Source: Campylobacteraceae bacterium
Lineage (GTDB): Bacteria; Campylobacterota; Campylobacteria; Campylobacterales; Arcobacteraceae
Direction: 5' to 3'
Assembly (NCBI GenBank): GCA_013215945.1
Contig: JABSOM010000003.1
Location: 124,001-188,000 of the forward strand
DNA length: 64,000 nt
The position numbers were made by a program, and so were the translations under genes. Below, piece after piece: positions 28,947-37,459 of the stretch. How positions within the stretch are numbered: the first letter of the stretch is position 1; each line of letters opens with the position of its first letter. The notes under the pieces were generated by a model. That model saw nothing but the letters and a program-made list of their open reading frames with translations, was not told the DNA's origin and ran no database searches.

Positions 28947-30947
28947 ATGATAGACCTTAAAAGTAAAACATTATTAACAATAACAAGTATTATTTTAAGC
29001 AGTAATCTTTTAGCTAATAATACTCAAAATCTTAACACAGTTACAGTAAGTGCCCAAAAAAGCATAGAGGATGTACAAAAAATTCCTATGAGTATAAATG
29101 TATTTAATGCACAAACATTAAAGAATAATACAATAACAAAACTTGATGATATTGCTTTATATACCCCTGGTTTATTACTTTTTAATACAGGAGAAGAGGG
29201 CTTAATAACTCCTTCAATCAGAGGAATATCAGGAAACATTAGTTCTTTCTCTACTCCTGTTAGTTTATATCTTGATGGTGTGCCTGTAATGAGTAGTTTT
29301 GGTTATACAAATGCTTTATTGGATGTAGAGAGGATAGAAGTATTAAAAGGTCCTCAAGGTACTTTATATGGTAATAACTCCGAAGTTGGAGTAATCAATA
29401 TAATTAGTAAAAAACCAAATAATAAATCAAAAGCTAAACTCTCAGTTATTATTGCAAATAAGGGTAAAAAAGAATATCAAGCGAATCTTTCTTTCCCCAT
29501 CATTAAAGATAAGTTTTATGTAAGCCTTGCTTTAAAGCATGAAGAAAAAGATGGTTTTATAAAAAATACCAATAGTTATCAAAAGGAAAACAATAAAGAA
29601 GGTGATTTCCAAAAGATTAATTTACGATTTACTCCTTTAGATAACTTGGATATTTCTTTTGTTGTTTCTAATAGTAAAAGAAATGATGGTTCTTTAGATT
29701 GGGCAAAAGCAGGGCAAGAAAATAATGTAGAAGTAAGCTCAAACCTAATAGGTTATTCTAAACCTAAAGAGCGAAACTATTCTTTGAAAGTAGATTATGA
29801 TATTAATAATACTAGTAAATTTACATCAATTACTGCAAAACGTAATTATAAAGAAAAAGCTGCACTAGATCTTGATTTAAGTGCTACAAACATGGCACAT
29901 ATTTACAGAGACTATGAATTTGATACTTTTTCACAAGAGTTTAAATTAGAAAAGAATTTTAAAAATACAAAGTTACTTGCAGGTGTGTATTTCTCTAAAG
30001 AAAAAGATGATATATATTTTAAAAGAGTAACAATGATGGCTCCCTTAGGAATGAGTTCGTTACAGTACTTAAACTCAAAAACATATAGTATTTATAGCAA
30101 TGTAACTACCCGAATAAATGATAAATTTAGCATAAGTGCTGGTCTTAGATATGACTATGAAAAAAAAGATTTAATCCTTGCCTCTTCTACTATCAAACTT
30201 GAAAAAGATTTTAAAAACATCTCTCCTAAACTTTCTTTTTTATATGATTTTAATGATGAATCAATGATGTACTTTACTCTAGCACAAGGTTATAAAAGTG
30301 GAGGTTTTAATGCTTTTGTATCTTTGCAAGATGAGAAAAAATTTACTGAAGAAGAATTGACTTCTTATGAGTTAGGATATAAAACATATTTGTTTAATAA
30401 CAGCGTAATATTTAATTCATCTCTTTATTATATGAATATAAATGATATGCAAGTTGAGTTAAGAGATGGCTCTAATAATCCCTATACAACAAATGCAGCA
30501 AAAGCAAAATCTCAAGGTCTAGAGCTTGAAGTGCAAGCTTTTGTAAGTGATGATATAACACTGTTTGCAAATGGTGCTTTAAATAAAACTATTTTCAAAG
30601 AGTACAAAAATAATAGCAATGATTACAGTGGGAATACTAATCCTTTTGCTCCTAAATATAATTTTAACTTAGGAGTATTATATGAAAATGTTAGTGGTTA
30701 CTTTACTAAAGTTGATTTAGCTGGATATGGAAAAACATATTTTGATCCTGCGAATAAATATTTTCAAAAAGCGTATGAGGTGGTTAATGTAAAAGTAGGG
30801 TATTCAAGTAAAAATTATGAAATCTACTTTTATGGGAAAAATGTATTTGATCAAAAACACGATGCAACGAATGTTTATCTCAATGGAACGGTATCTGTGT
30901 ATAACGATGATAAAGAATTTGGCGTTCAATTAGCGTATAAGTTTTAG
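28947..30947 (+). CDS. TonB-dependent outer-membrane siderophore receptor
   Basis: The 666-residue protein has a signal peptide (about 23 residues), a TonB-box-like NTVTVSA near residue 31, and a plug domain with DDIALYTPGLLLF, PSIRGISG and VLKGPQGTLYGNNS. A 22-strand-type beta barrel follows, containing GYKSGGFNAF and ending in aromatic Phe. Such receptors import ferric siderophores across the outer membrane with TonB-ExbBD energy. The sequence resembles receptors of the FyuA/pesticin branch, which points to a phenolate or mixed siderophore, but this is inference. The Fur box, AraC gene and inner-membrane permease form a matching set. Confidence 0.92.
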   Translation: MIDLKSKTLLTITSIILSSNLLANNTQNLNTVTVSAQKSIEDVQKIPMSINVFNAQTLKNNTITKLDDIALYTPGLLLFNTGEEGLITPSIRGISGNISSFSTPVSLYLDGVPVMSSFGYTNALLDVERIEVLKGPQGTLYGNNSEVGVINIISKKPNNKSKAKLSVIIANKGKKEYQANLSFPIIKDKFYVSLALKHEEKDGFIKNTNSYQKENNKEGDFQKINLRFTPLDNLDISFVVSNSKRNDGSLDWAKAGQENNVEVSSNLIGYSKPKERNYSLKVDYDINNTSKFTSITAKRNYKEKAALDLDLSATNMAHIYRDYEFDTFSQEFKLEKNFKNTKLLAGVYFSKEKDDIYFKRVTMMAPLGMSSLQYLNSKTYSIYSNVTTRINDKFSISAGLRYDYEKKDLILASSTIKLEKDFKNISPKLSFLYDFNDESMMYFTLAQGYKSGGFNAFVSLQDEKKFTEEELTSYELGYKTYLFNNSVIFNSSLYYMNINDMQVELRDGSNNPYTTNAAKAKSQGLELEVQAFVSDDITLFANGALNKTIFKEYKNNSNDYSGNTNPFAPKYNFNLGVLYENVSGYFTKVDLAGYGKTYFDPANKYFQKAYEVVNVKVGYSSKNYEIYFYGKNVFDQKHDATNVYLNGTVSVYNDDKEFGVQLAYKF

Positions 30948-30955
30948 GAATATAA

Positions 30956-31948
30956 ATGACAAAAAATATTAATACCTATTTACAAATGTTATTGGTTCAG
31001 CAAAAAGTTGAACTCTTAAGCATAGCTTTGAACTTTGAATTATTTAAAGCTTTAGAGGAAAAAGAACACAGCTATATTACATTAGCAAAACATATGAGAA
31101 GCAATAAGAACAATACGAAAATATTATTAGAGGGTTTAGATTTATTAGGTCTTATAAAAGAAGAGAACAATATCTATGTAAATACAAAACTGTCAAGAAC
31201 ATATTTCACTGCGGGCAAAAAAAACTATTGTGGGGATTTGTTTTTGCATAGAAAAGACTTATTATCTAAAGCCAATACAATGTTATCTTCTTTAATACTA
31301 AAAGAGAATGAAGACAACAGCAATGCAAAGCATCCAGAAGTATGGGCAAAAGCAGCCAAAAAGAATTTAAAACAAGAACAACTTAACCTTATTTCACCTA
31401 TTTCTTTAAATATTGTAAAAGAATTAAAAGAGTTTAAACATTTTAAAAAGATGTTAGATTTAGGATGCTCTTCTGGAATACTTAGTTTAGAATTTGTGAA
31501 AAATCATCCATCTATGACAGCAGTTTGTTTTGATTATAAAGAAGTTACCACTGTAGTTAAAACACATATAAAAGAGTATGACTTAGAAAATAGAGTTAGC
31601 GTGATAAGTGGTGATATTGAAGAAGATGATATTGGAAAAGGCTACGATTTTATTTGGTGCAGTAATATTTTTTATTTTATAAAAGATAATAAAAATTTGC
31701 TAAAAAAAATATACGATGCATTAAATCCCAAAGGTGTTTTAATTACTTGCCATATGGAAGAGCAGAACAATACAATGGATGAAGCAAGTTTCTTTTATTT
31801 TTTATTTTTAAATTTACAAGGAAAAAAGAGTTTAAAACAAGAAGACTTAAAAAAAGACTTCAAGGATGTAGGCTTTAAAAGTATTACTACATTAAGAAGG
31901 GAAGATTTTCCTATGACTCCTAATTATATACATATTGTAAGGAAATAA
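30956..31948 (+). CDS. SAM-dependent O-methyltransferase-like protein in the siderophore cassette
   Basis: The 330-residue protein has an N-terminal winged-helix dimerisation region (residues about 10-90, with TLAKHMRSNKNNTKILLEGL), as in acetylserotonin/CrtF-type O-methyltransferases. A Rossmann methyltransferase domain follows with MLDLGCSSGILSLEF (motif I) and YDFIWCSNIFYFI (motif IV). It would use SAM to methylate a small hydroxylated molecule. It begins 8 bp after the receptor stop and 2 bp before the permease, so it is clearly part of the uptake operon. No siderophore synthase is nearby, so its substrate may be the imported siderophore itself. That is a hypothesis. Confidence 0.78.
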   Translation: MTKNINTYLQMLLVQQKVELLSIALNFELFKALEEKEHSYITLAKHMRSNKNNTKILLEGLDLLGLIKEENNIYVNTKLSRTYFTAGKKNYCGDLFLHRKDLLSKANTMLSSLILKENEDNSNAKHPEVWAKAAKKNLKQEQLNLISPISLNIVKELKEFKHFKKMLDLGCSSGILSLEFVKNHPSMTAVCFDYKEVTTVVKTHIKEYDLENRVSVISGDIEEDDIGKGYDFIWCSNIFYFIKDNKNLLKKIYDALNPKGVLITCHMEEQNNTMDEASFFYFLFLNLQGKKSLKQEDLKKDFKDVGFKSITTLRREDFPMTPNYIHIVRK

Positions 31949-31950
31949 AG

Positions 31951-33138
31951 ATGAATGCATTACAAAAAAAGAACATACTCTTTTCTATTTTATTTATTGC
32001 TATTTTAACGCCTGTGATATTTTTTGTCATGGGTATTCCAATGATATTGCAAATGAAAGGATATGATGCAGCACTTATTGGAAGCTTTCAATTAATTGGA
32101 CTGCCTATGGTTTTTAAATTCATAATGTCGGCACCTATAGATAGGTATGTTTTTGAAAAAAGACATTATAAAAAATGGATTTTCTATAGTGGAATAGTAT
32201 ATGCTTTACTTTTGGTGTATATAAGTTTTCTTTCTTTAGAAGATAATATCTCATTGATTTTTGTGGCTATTTTTATTACGGCTTTAATATCTACCTTTAT
32301 TGATATTCCTTTAAATGCATTAGCAATAAAAATATTTACAGAAGAAGAAAGGTTTAATGCAAGTACTTATAAAGTGGCTGCATATTCTATTGCTGCAATG
32401 CTTGGAAGTGGTGTATTTCTCTTATTTTACAATCATCTTGGTTGGAGAAGTACTTTTATTCTAATGTCAGTTATGTTGCTAGTATCTTTATATATACTAA
32501 ATTTTATTGAAGAACCCGATGAGGTAATCAAAGAAGAAAAAGTTTCATTAAAGAAAATCATAAGTTTTTTCAAGCAAAAAGATATAAGTATTTGGATTTT
32601 TATCTTAGGCTTTTATTTTGCTTTTATAAGTGCCATTTGGGTTTTCATGAAACCTTATTTAATAAGCAAAGGAGTAAAAGCAGATGATATAGCAATATAT
32701 GTTGGAATTTATGGAAGTTTAATTGGATTTTTAGGAGCTTTATTAATAAGTAAATTTGCTAATAATTTTTCAAGAAAGACCTTATTATTAGCATTTATTG
32801 TATTTAATATAATAAGTGCTAGTATTTTAGTATATATTGAACAAGCAGAATTAACATTGTTTTCTTTAATTCTAAGCATTACTTTTATTGCTTTGTCAAT
32901 ATCATTGTCCTCAGCAATTATCTTTACTATGATTATGGATTATGCAAGAAAAGAAACAAGAGCCATTGATTATTCTATTCAAGCAAGTTTTTTCTCACTA
33001 ACAAGAATTATTTCCGCTGTAATAGCAGGCCTAATAATATCGACGTTCAACTTTCAAATAATGTTTATCTTTGAAACTATAGGAATGATTATTGTGTGTA
33101 TTTTCATATATAAGTTTTATAAAAGTAAAAAGAAGTAA
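31951..33138 (+). CDS. MFS permease, RhtX/FptX (AmpG-like) siderophore transporter type
   Basis: The 395-residue protein has about 12 membrane helices. The N-terminal pattern (LTPVIFFVMGIPMILQMKG, then GLPMVFKFIMSAPIDR) resembles the AmpG-like RhtX/FptX group, which carries siderophores such as rhizobactin 1021 or pyochelin across the inner membrane. It is 2 bp downstream of the methyltransferase gene and completes an outer-to-inner membrane route with the TonB receptor. Export cannot be fully excluded, but the absence of synthesis genes makes import more likely. Confidence 0.82.
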   Translation: MNALQKKNILFSILFIAILTPVIFFVMGIPMILQMKGYDAALIGSFQLIGLPMVFKFIMSAPIDRYVFEKRHYKKWIFYSGIVYALLLVYISFLSLEDNISLIFVAIFITALISTFIDIPLNALAIKIFTEEERFNASTYKVAAYSIAAMLGSGVFLLFYNHLGWRSTFILMSVMLLVSLYILNFIEEPDEVIKEEKVSLKKIISFFKQKDISIWIFILGFYFAFISAIWVFMKPYLISKGVKADDIAIYVGIYGSLIGFLGALLISKFANNFSRKTLLLAFIVFNIISASILVYIEQAELTLFSLILSITFIALSISLSSAIIFTMIMDYARKETRAIDYSIQASFFSLTRIISAVIAGLIISTFNFQIMFIFETIGMIIVCIFIYKFYKSKKK

Positions 33139-33160
33139 AAGAATATTTCTTTTACTTCTT
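33130..33160. terminator. Bidirectional hairpin between MFS and PepSY genes
   Basis: A perfect 14-bp stem (AAGAAGTAAAAGAA against TTCTTTTACTTCTT) with a 3-base loop lies between two convergent genes. It overlaps the end of the MFS gene and touches the end of the PepSY gene. Confidence 0.7.
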
Positions 33161-34700
33161 AGAATTCAAAATATTTTTTAGGTAGTTTTTTCCCTGTAAA
33201 TATTAATAATGCAGCTACTAGTAGAAGAATGATATCGCTTGCTAGAATTTGGATTAATCCTTCTTGATATAATCTTATGAACGAATATCCACTAAAAAAC
33301 TCATGTGATATTACAGCACATATTAAGAATACTGATGATAAATAACAAGTGTATTTTGTAATTTTAAATAAATCTTTTTTAAATAAAATGACTGCTAATA
33401 ATACAAGGAAACAAAGATAAAATAGTGTTTCTTGAGTACTGTATCTCTCACCCATAAAAGAGTAAAAGACAGCTGATTTTGGAATCAACCAAACACTTGC
33501 AAATAGAAAAGATGAAGAAATTAATGAACCTAAGATAATAGTAAAACTTAAAGGTTTTAATACTTTATAAGAGAACTTATCTTTTTTTGCTCTCTCCAAC
33601 CATAAGCTCATTGCAAAAACAAGTCCTATTAAAATACTAATACTAATAAAAGCAAAAATGATTCGAGGAAGATCCGAAAAAGTTCTTAAATAATGCAAAT
33701 AAAAGATTGCATCCAGTGTTTTTTCTGCAAAAGTACCATCATCAGCTATTTTTTTCTCAAGTACTTTTGCATTTGTTCCATCTAAGATGATATAACTTTC
33801 ATTGGTCATAGAACTTATAAAAAAGTTCTTAGGTTCATAACCTATGAATTTTACCCGTGAATTAATATCATTGTAATTGTATATTTCCATTTTATAAAAA
33901 GAGATATCATCAAATTCTTGCGTGGCTTTTGTATAAAGTTCATTTACGCTGATACTTTTTATTTTTTTACTTAAATCCATGTTTTTTAAAGCAGGATCAA
34001 ATAAAATATTTCTTTTTGTTTGTAAAGCATTTAGGGTTTCACCTTTTGTTAAATAATGCGTTAATAAAGGGGAACTGTAAAGACCTAAATTAAACAATGC
34101 TCCTGTTATTCCAAACATAAAAATTAAAGGAAGAGTATAAAAAAATAAAAGCCTGTGATATTTTGCATAAAAAGCTTTATTGGATTTTGTTTTTTTATTG
34201 CTGTATTTGTTTTTTATGATTAATAAAATGCCAGAAAAACACAAAAATACGACAGCAACAGACATAAAACCAAAGAGTATTTTAACTAACAAAGAATTGA
34301 ATAACCCGCCTGTGTGCATTTTATCAAAAAACTGAGATATTTTGAAATTCTTAGGCCTTACTCTTTTACAGGTATTGGGATCTAAATAAAAGTTAGGTCT
34401 GTTTCTTACTCGAATCAAATTTGTAGCGCTTACTTCGATACTTGGAAAAGACAGACTAATGATATCATTTCTAACTTTTTTCCCATCTTCTCCAAAATAA
34501 GTTCTTTTCGTAATTTGTTTAAGGCATTTGTCTAAATCTATATCGCTTATTTTTATATCATTTACATGTTGTTTTGAATCTTCCCATGTATTTACATAGG
34601 GTTGAAAAATAGTTAATATTCCAAAAAACAAAGAGATAAAAAAGAATAAGAGAACATTTACTCCAATAAACTTGTGTATATTAAACAGTCTTTTTTTCAT
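33159..34700 (-). CDS. PepSY-associated membrane protein, probable ferric-siderophore reductase
   Basis: The 513-residue protein has several membrane helices: one at the N-terminus (residues about 13-32), a pair in the middle, and a group of four to five at the C-terminus. A large periplasmic PepSY-type region lies between. Proteins of this PepSY_TM family (FoxB, FpvG, FchR types) reduce ferric siderophores to release iron. Conserved His residues within helices (FNIHKFIG, MHTGG, YAKYHRLL, LHYLRTF) could bind heme. A good ribosome site (AAGGAAAACA) precedes the ATG. It converges on the MFS gene and follows a small membrane protein gene. Confidence 0.82.
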   Translation of the reverse strand: MKKRLFNIHKFIGVNVLLFFFISLFFGILTIFQPYVNTWEDSKQHVNDIKISDIDLDKCLKQITKRTYFGEDGKKVRNDIISLSFPSIEVSATNLIRVRNRPNFYLDPNTCKRVRPKNFKISQFFDKMHTGGLFNSLLVKILFGFMSVAVVFLCFSGILLIIKNKYSNKKTKSNKAFYAKYHRLLFFYTLPLIFMFGITGALFNLGLYSSPLLTHYLTKGETLNALQTKRNILFDPALKNMDLSKKIKSISVNELYTKATQEFDDISFYKMEIYNYNDINSRVKFIGYEPKNFFISSMTNESYIILDGTNAKVLEKKIADDGTFAEKTLDAIFYLHYLRTFSDLPRIIFAFISISILIGLVFAMSLWLERAKKDKFSYKVLKPLSFTIILGSLISSSFLFASVWLIPKSAVFYSFMGERYSTQETLFYLCFLVLLAVILFKKDLFKITKYTCYLSSVFLICAVISHEFFSGYSFIRLYQEGLIQILASDIILLLVAALLIFTGKKLPKKYFEF

Positions 34701-34708
34701 TGTTTTCC

Positions 34709-35002
34709 TTAAAAAATGTATAAAATAGAGTATAGAATGAATGCCGGTAAGATGGCTTTTAAGATGGCGATAAATTTAGTTTTGGACATGATTATGTAAA
34801 GTGATGCCGCTGACCAAAAGAATGGAAGAATAATTATTCCAATCACAATATTTTCAAATATTGAGTACTGCAGTTGTTCTGAGATTAGCATTATTAGAAA
34901 ATAAGAAACAAAAAGACCTCCAAAAATGGAGAAGAATATTCTTATAAAACCTAAGGTGCTATTATTGTCTTTTAAAAAAATAGTTTTGATTATTTTATTC
35001 AT
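34709..35002 (-). CDS. Small membrane protein upstream of the PepSY reductase (DUF3649-like)
   Basis: The product of about 97 residues has three predicted membrane helices with FGGLFVSYFLIMLISE and GIIILPFFWSAASLYIIM. This pattern resembles small iron-transport-associated membrane proteins (DUF3649-like) found before PepSY genes in other proteobacteria. The ATG at 35002 is preferred over a GTG at 35011 because AAGTGAG lies just ahead of it. It is 8 bp upstream of the PepSY gene. A long inverted repeat with Fur-like half sites lies directly upstream. Exact function is unknown. Confidence 0.65.
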   Translation of the reverse strand: MNKIIKTIFLKDNNSTLGFIRIFFSIFGGLFVSYFLIMLISEQLQYSIFENIVIGIIILPFFWSAASLYIIMSKTKFIAILKAILPAFILYSILYIF

Positions 35003-35013
35003 TTTACTCACTT

Positions 35014-35043
35014 ATTTTAATTATCAAGAATGATAATTAAAAT
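35014..35043. promoter_or_regulatory. Long inverted repeat with Fur-like half sites upstream of the PepSY operon
   Basis: Two perfect 13-bp arms (ATTTTAATTATCA and TGATAATTAAAAT) flank a 4-base centre. The arms contain TTATCA/TGATAA half sites like those of Fur boxes, but the spacing differs from the 7-1-7 consensus. It sits immediately before the start of the small membrane protein gene. It could be an operator or an mRNA hairpin that controls translation. Confidence 0.5.
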
Positions 35044-35248
35044 TGATTTAAAATCTTATTAAAAGGAGTTAGATCAAGACTAGTTGAAAATATAAGATCT
35101 TAATTTATCTCTTTTTTTACTTTTTAATTATAATGTGTGTAATTAACATAAAATAAAACTTTGATATAAATAATATATTTAATCAAAGTAAAACATTGAA
35201 AGATATGGGATTAAGTGTCCCACTGAAAATAATGCTTAGCACTCACAA

Positions 35249-35305
35249 GGAACTGGTCTTCGTATGACGCTTGAGTTCTTAAATAATTACCCTTCATGCG
35301 GATAA
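35249..35305 (+). pseudogene. Remnant of an M17 aminopeptidase (pepA) 3' end
   Basis: Reading from 35249, the frame gives GTGLRMTLEFLNNYPSCG and a stop at 35303-35305. This matches the C-terminus of PepA (GAGVRMTVEFLKN) in the intact gene near 27793-27835; about 38 aligned bases show only a handful of mismatches, with TTCGTATGAC and TTGAGTTCTTAAA identical. There is an in-frame stop just upstream, so it is not part of a working gene. It overlaps the 3' end of the minus-strand MocA-like gene. The remnant and intact pepA bracket the siderophore cassette. Confidence 0.7.
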
Positions 35306-35853
35306 TCTATATCTTCAATAACACCAATATCATCTACATTTAATATTTTGTATGAAAGTTTATTTTCTTTAATCACTTGATTTGCACCTTCTTGGTTTTT
35401 TATTTTACACAGTTCTTCAAAAAAATTATTTCCAAAAAAAACAGGATGCCCAACAATATTTTCATACTTAGCCCTTACAATTAGGTTCTTTTTTTGGATA
35501 TTTTGTAATGCAGTGATGGTTTTCTTTTTTATATTTGGCATGTCTGCTAAAAATATAGCACAAGACTCATACATAATGGCACTTTTTTTGATTTGTTGTA
35601 TGCCTACAGAAATACTAGTACCTAATGAAATATCAATGCTAGGAGCTTGTATTAAGGCAATATTAATATTCTCAAGTAAAGAAATCAGTTTTTTATCTTC
35701 ATATCTGTGGACTAAATAAATAGAATCAAAGGTTTTACATATATTTTTTAAAGTTCTTAAAATAAGTAATTCTTGTCCTGAGAAACGTTTATCACTTCCA
35801 TAACGTTTAGAAAAACCAGCCGCTAAAACTAAAGCACATGTATTTTGTTTCAT
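35287..35853 (-). CDS. mocA: MobA-like nucleotidyltransferase (MocA-type molybdenum cofactor enzyme)
   Basis: The 188-residue protein has the NTP-transferase start LVLAAGFSKRYGSDKRF, the metal-binding FLADMPNI and the GHPVFFG motif typical of MobA/MocA enzymes. MocA adds CMP to molybdopterin, giving the dinucleotide form used by xanthine-dehydrogenase-family enzymes. It overlaps the xdhC start-side neighbour by 4 bp (ATGA) and sits in the same minus-strand operon as a molybdenum hydroxylase, which favours MocA over MobA. The 3' end carries bases shared with the pepA remnant. Confidence 0.82.
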   Translation of the reverse strand: MKQNTCALVLAAGFSKRYGSDKRFSGQELLILRTLKNICKTFDSIYLVHRYEDKKLISLLENINIALIQAPSIDISLGTSISVGIQQIKKSAIMYESCAIFLADMPNIKKKTITALQNIQKKNLIVRAKYENIVGHPVFFGNNFFEELCKIKNQEGANQVIKENKLSYKILNVDDIGVIEDIDYPHEG

Positions 35854-36824
35854 AAGGTGTGACGAAGAGATATTAATTCAGCAATAATAGAAACAGCAAT
35901 TTCAGTTGGTGTTTGACTATGAATCATAAGACCAATAGGTGCTCTTAATTTTGACAGTATTATTTCATTCATGCCAGCATTTTTTAATCGTTTAGTTCTT
36001 TTGTTATTATTTTTACTAGACCCAATAGCACCTACATAAAAAGCATTTGAGTTTAGTGAAAAAGAAATTGCATCATCATCAATACTTGGATCATGTGCTA
36101 AAGCAACAACAGCTGTATGTTTATCTACGCGTTTTCTAACAAATAAATCAGATGCTTCTTTACACAATTCAAAATTATTATTTACTCCTTCATAGACTAA
36201 ATTGTCCAAAAATAGTTTTCTATTTTCACATAATTTAACATAAAATCCCAAGTCACTGGCTTGTTTCGCTAAGTGTTTTGCTACGGGTGTAGCTCCAATA
36301 ATAAGCACTTGAATAATAGGGAAATAAGTAATTTGTATACTCTTTTCATTTTTAATTACATTTTTTTCTTCTGATTTATAATACTCTGGAAGTGTTATAA
36401 ATGTACTTTTATTATTTTCTTTGTTGATAGTTCTTTGAAACCCAACACGCTTTTTAATTAAGTCATTCCATATTAGAAAGTTTTTTAACATATCACTTGA
36501 AGGAGTGATTTTTTCAACTAAAAGCGTCACATTTCCACAGCAAGGCAAACACAAGTTTTTCTCTTTATTTAAGAGCTGATTTCCATAGGTAAAAGTAGTA
36601 ATATCTTCTTTAAAATAACCTTCATTCAAAAGTTCGCAAAACGCATCATCGCTTCTTGGTTCTGAAATAAAACCTATTTTATTTGTGCCATCATAAGCAA
36701 AAATAGAGCCTAATGGACGTACAGAGGCACCTTTTGCAGAAATAATAGTACAAATAAAAAAATCTTTTTTTTCTTTTATCCATTGTATGGCAGATTTAAT
36801 TATAAGAGCTTCATATTTTTGCAT
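35850..36824 (-). CDS. xdhC: XdhC/CoxI-family molybdenum hydroxylase maturation factor
   Basis: The 324-residue protein has the N-terminal XdhC/CoxI domain (GASVRPLGSIFAYDG, then LCLPCCGNV) and a C-terminal Rossmann domain (VLIIGATPVAKHLA, later GAIGSSKNN and PIGLMIHSQTPTEIAVSI). XdhC binds sulfurated molybdenum cofactor and inserts it into xanthine-dehydrogenase-type enzymes. It lies between the mocA-like gene and the catalytic subunit genes, which is a usual order. The final motif is strongly conserved in the family. Confidence 0.92.
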   Translation of the reverse strand: MQKYEALIIKSAIQWIKEKKDFFICTIISAKGASVRPLGSIFAYDGTNKIGFISEPRSDDAFCELLNEGYFKEDITTFTYGNQLLNKEKNLCLPCCGNVTLLVEKITPSSDMLKNFLIWNDLIKKRVGFQRTINKENNKSTFITLPEYYKSEEKNVIKNEKSIQITYFPIIQVLIIGATPVAKHLAKQASDLGFYVKLCENRKLFLDNLVYEGVNNNFELCKEASDLFVRKRVDKHTAVVALAHDPSIDDDAISFSLNSNAFYVGAIGSSKNNNKRTKRLKNAGMNEIILSKLRAPIGLMIHSQTPTEIAVSIIAELISLRHTL

Positions 36825-36926
36825 GACGTGAACCTTTTATAATTACATCTTTTAAGAGTTTTAGAAAAGAAATTTTTTTTGTAAACAAAGAAGGTGTATA
36901 CTCTTCTTTGTTTATAAGTACATTAA

Positions 36927-37457
36927 CTAAAATGTTAAACCTTTTGTTTCTAAAATAAGTTTTTTCATTCCAGAATAATATTTTGCGTAACCCGTACATC
37001 TACAAATATGTTCCCCTAAGTTATCTTCAATTACTTTTTGAACATCATTTTTATTAATAGGCTTTGTTTTTAACTTATCCATTAACAACGTTGCTTCATT
37101 TACAAAACCAGATGTACACCATCCACATTGAAAAGAAAATTGTTTAATAAATGCTTCTTGAACAGGGTTTAAGGATATAATATTATTATTTTTATCTTTT
37201 TTTGCATGTCCTTCAATAGTGGTTATTTTTTTATTATTAAAAACAGAACTAGGGTTAATACATGTTCTTTTTACCTCTTTTGATCCATCCTCATTTTCTA
37301 CAATAATAACACAGGCATTGCATATACCCATTCCACAGCCAAATTTAGTACCTGTTAAGTTTCTAAATTCATGTAAATACTCAATCATCATCACTTCTTG
37401 AGGTATTTCTATGGGACCAATTTTTTTTCCGTTAATAGTGAATGTTAATTTACTCAT
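36927..37457 (-). CDS. [2Fe-2S] subunit of a molybdenum hydroxylase (CoxS/IorA-like)
   Basis: The 176-residue protein has a plant-ferredoxin cluster (CGMGICNAC, Cys41, 46, 49, with Cys66) and the second helical-domain cluster (CGWC at 111-114 and CRC at 152-154). These two clusters carry electrons from the molybdenum site. There is no signal peptide, while the partner large subunit has a Tat signal, so it is probably exported as a folded passenger. It lies 2 bp after the large-subunit gene. No FAD subunit is encoded nearby. Confidence 0.92.
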   Translation of the reverse strand: MSKLTFTINGKKIGPIEIPQEVMMIEYLHEFRNLTGTKFGCGMGICNACVIIVENEDGSKEVKRTCINPSSVFNNKKITTIEGHAKKDKNNNIISLNPVQEAFIKQFSFQCGWCTSGFVNEATLLMDKLKTKPINKNDVQKVIEDNLGEHICRCTGYAKYYSGMKKLILETKGLTF

Positions 37458-37459
37458 AA

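Noticed and set aside
32000-33138. MFS gene as a siderophore exporter
   Set aside because: Its N-terminus resembles AmpG-like import permeases and no siderophore synthase is in the window; import is favoured.
36811-36999. 62-codon minus-strand ORF between xdhC and the [2Fe-2S] gene
   Set aside because: It overlaps both genes in another frame and is Lys/Phe-rich without family features; the 102-bp gap is treated as non-coding.
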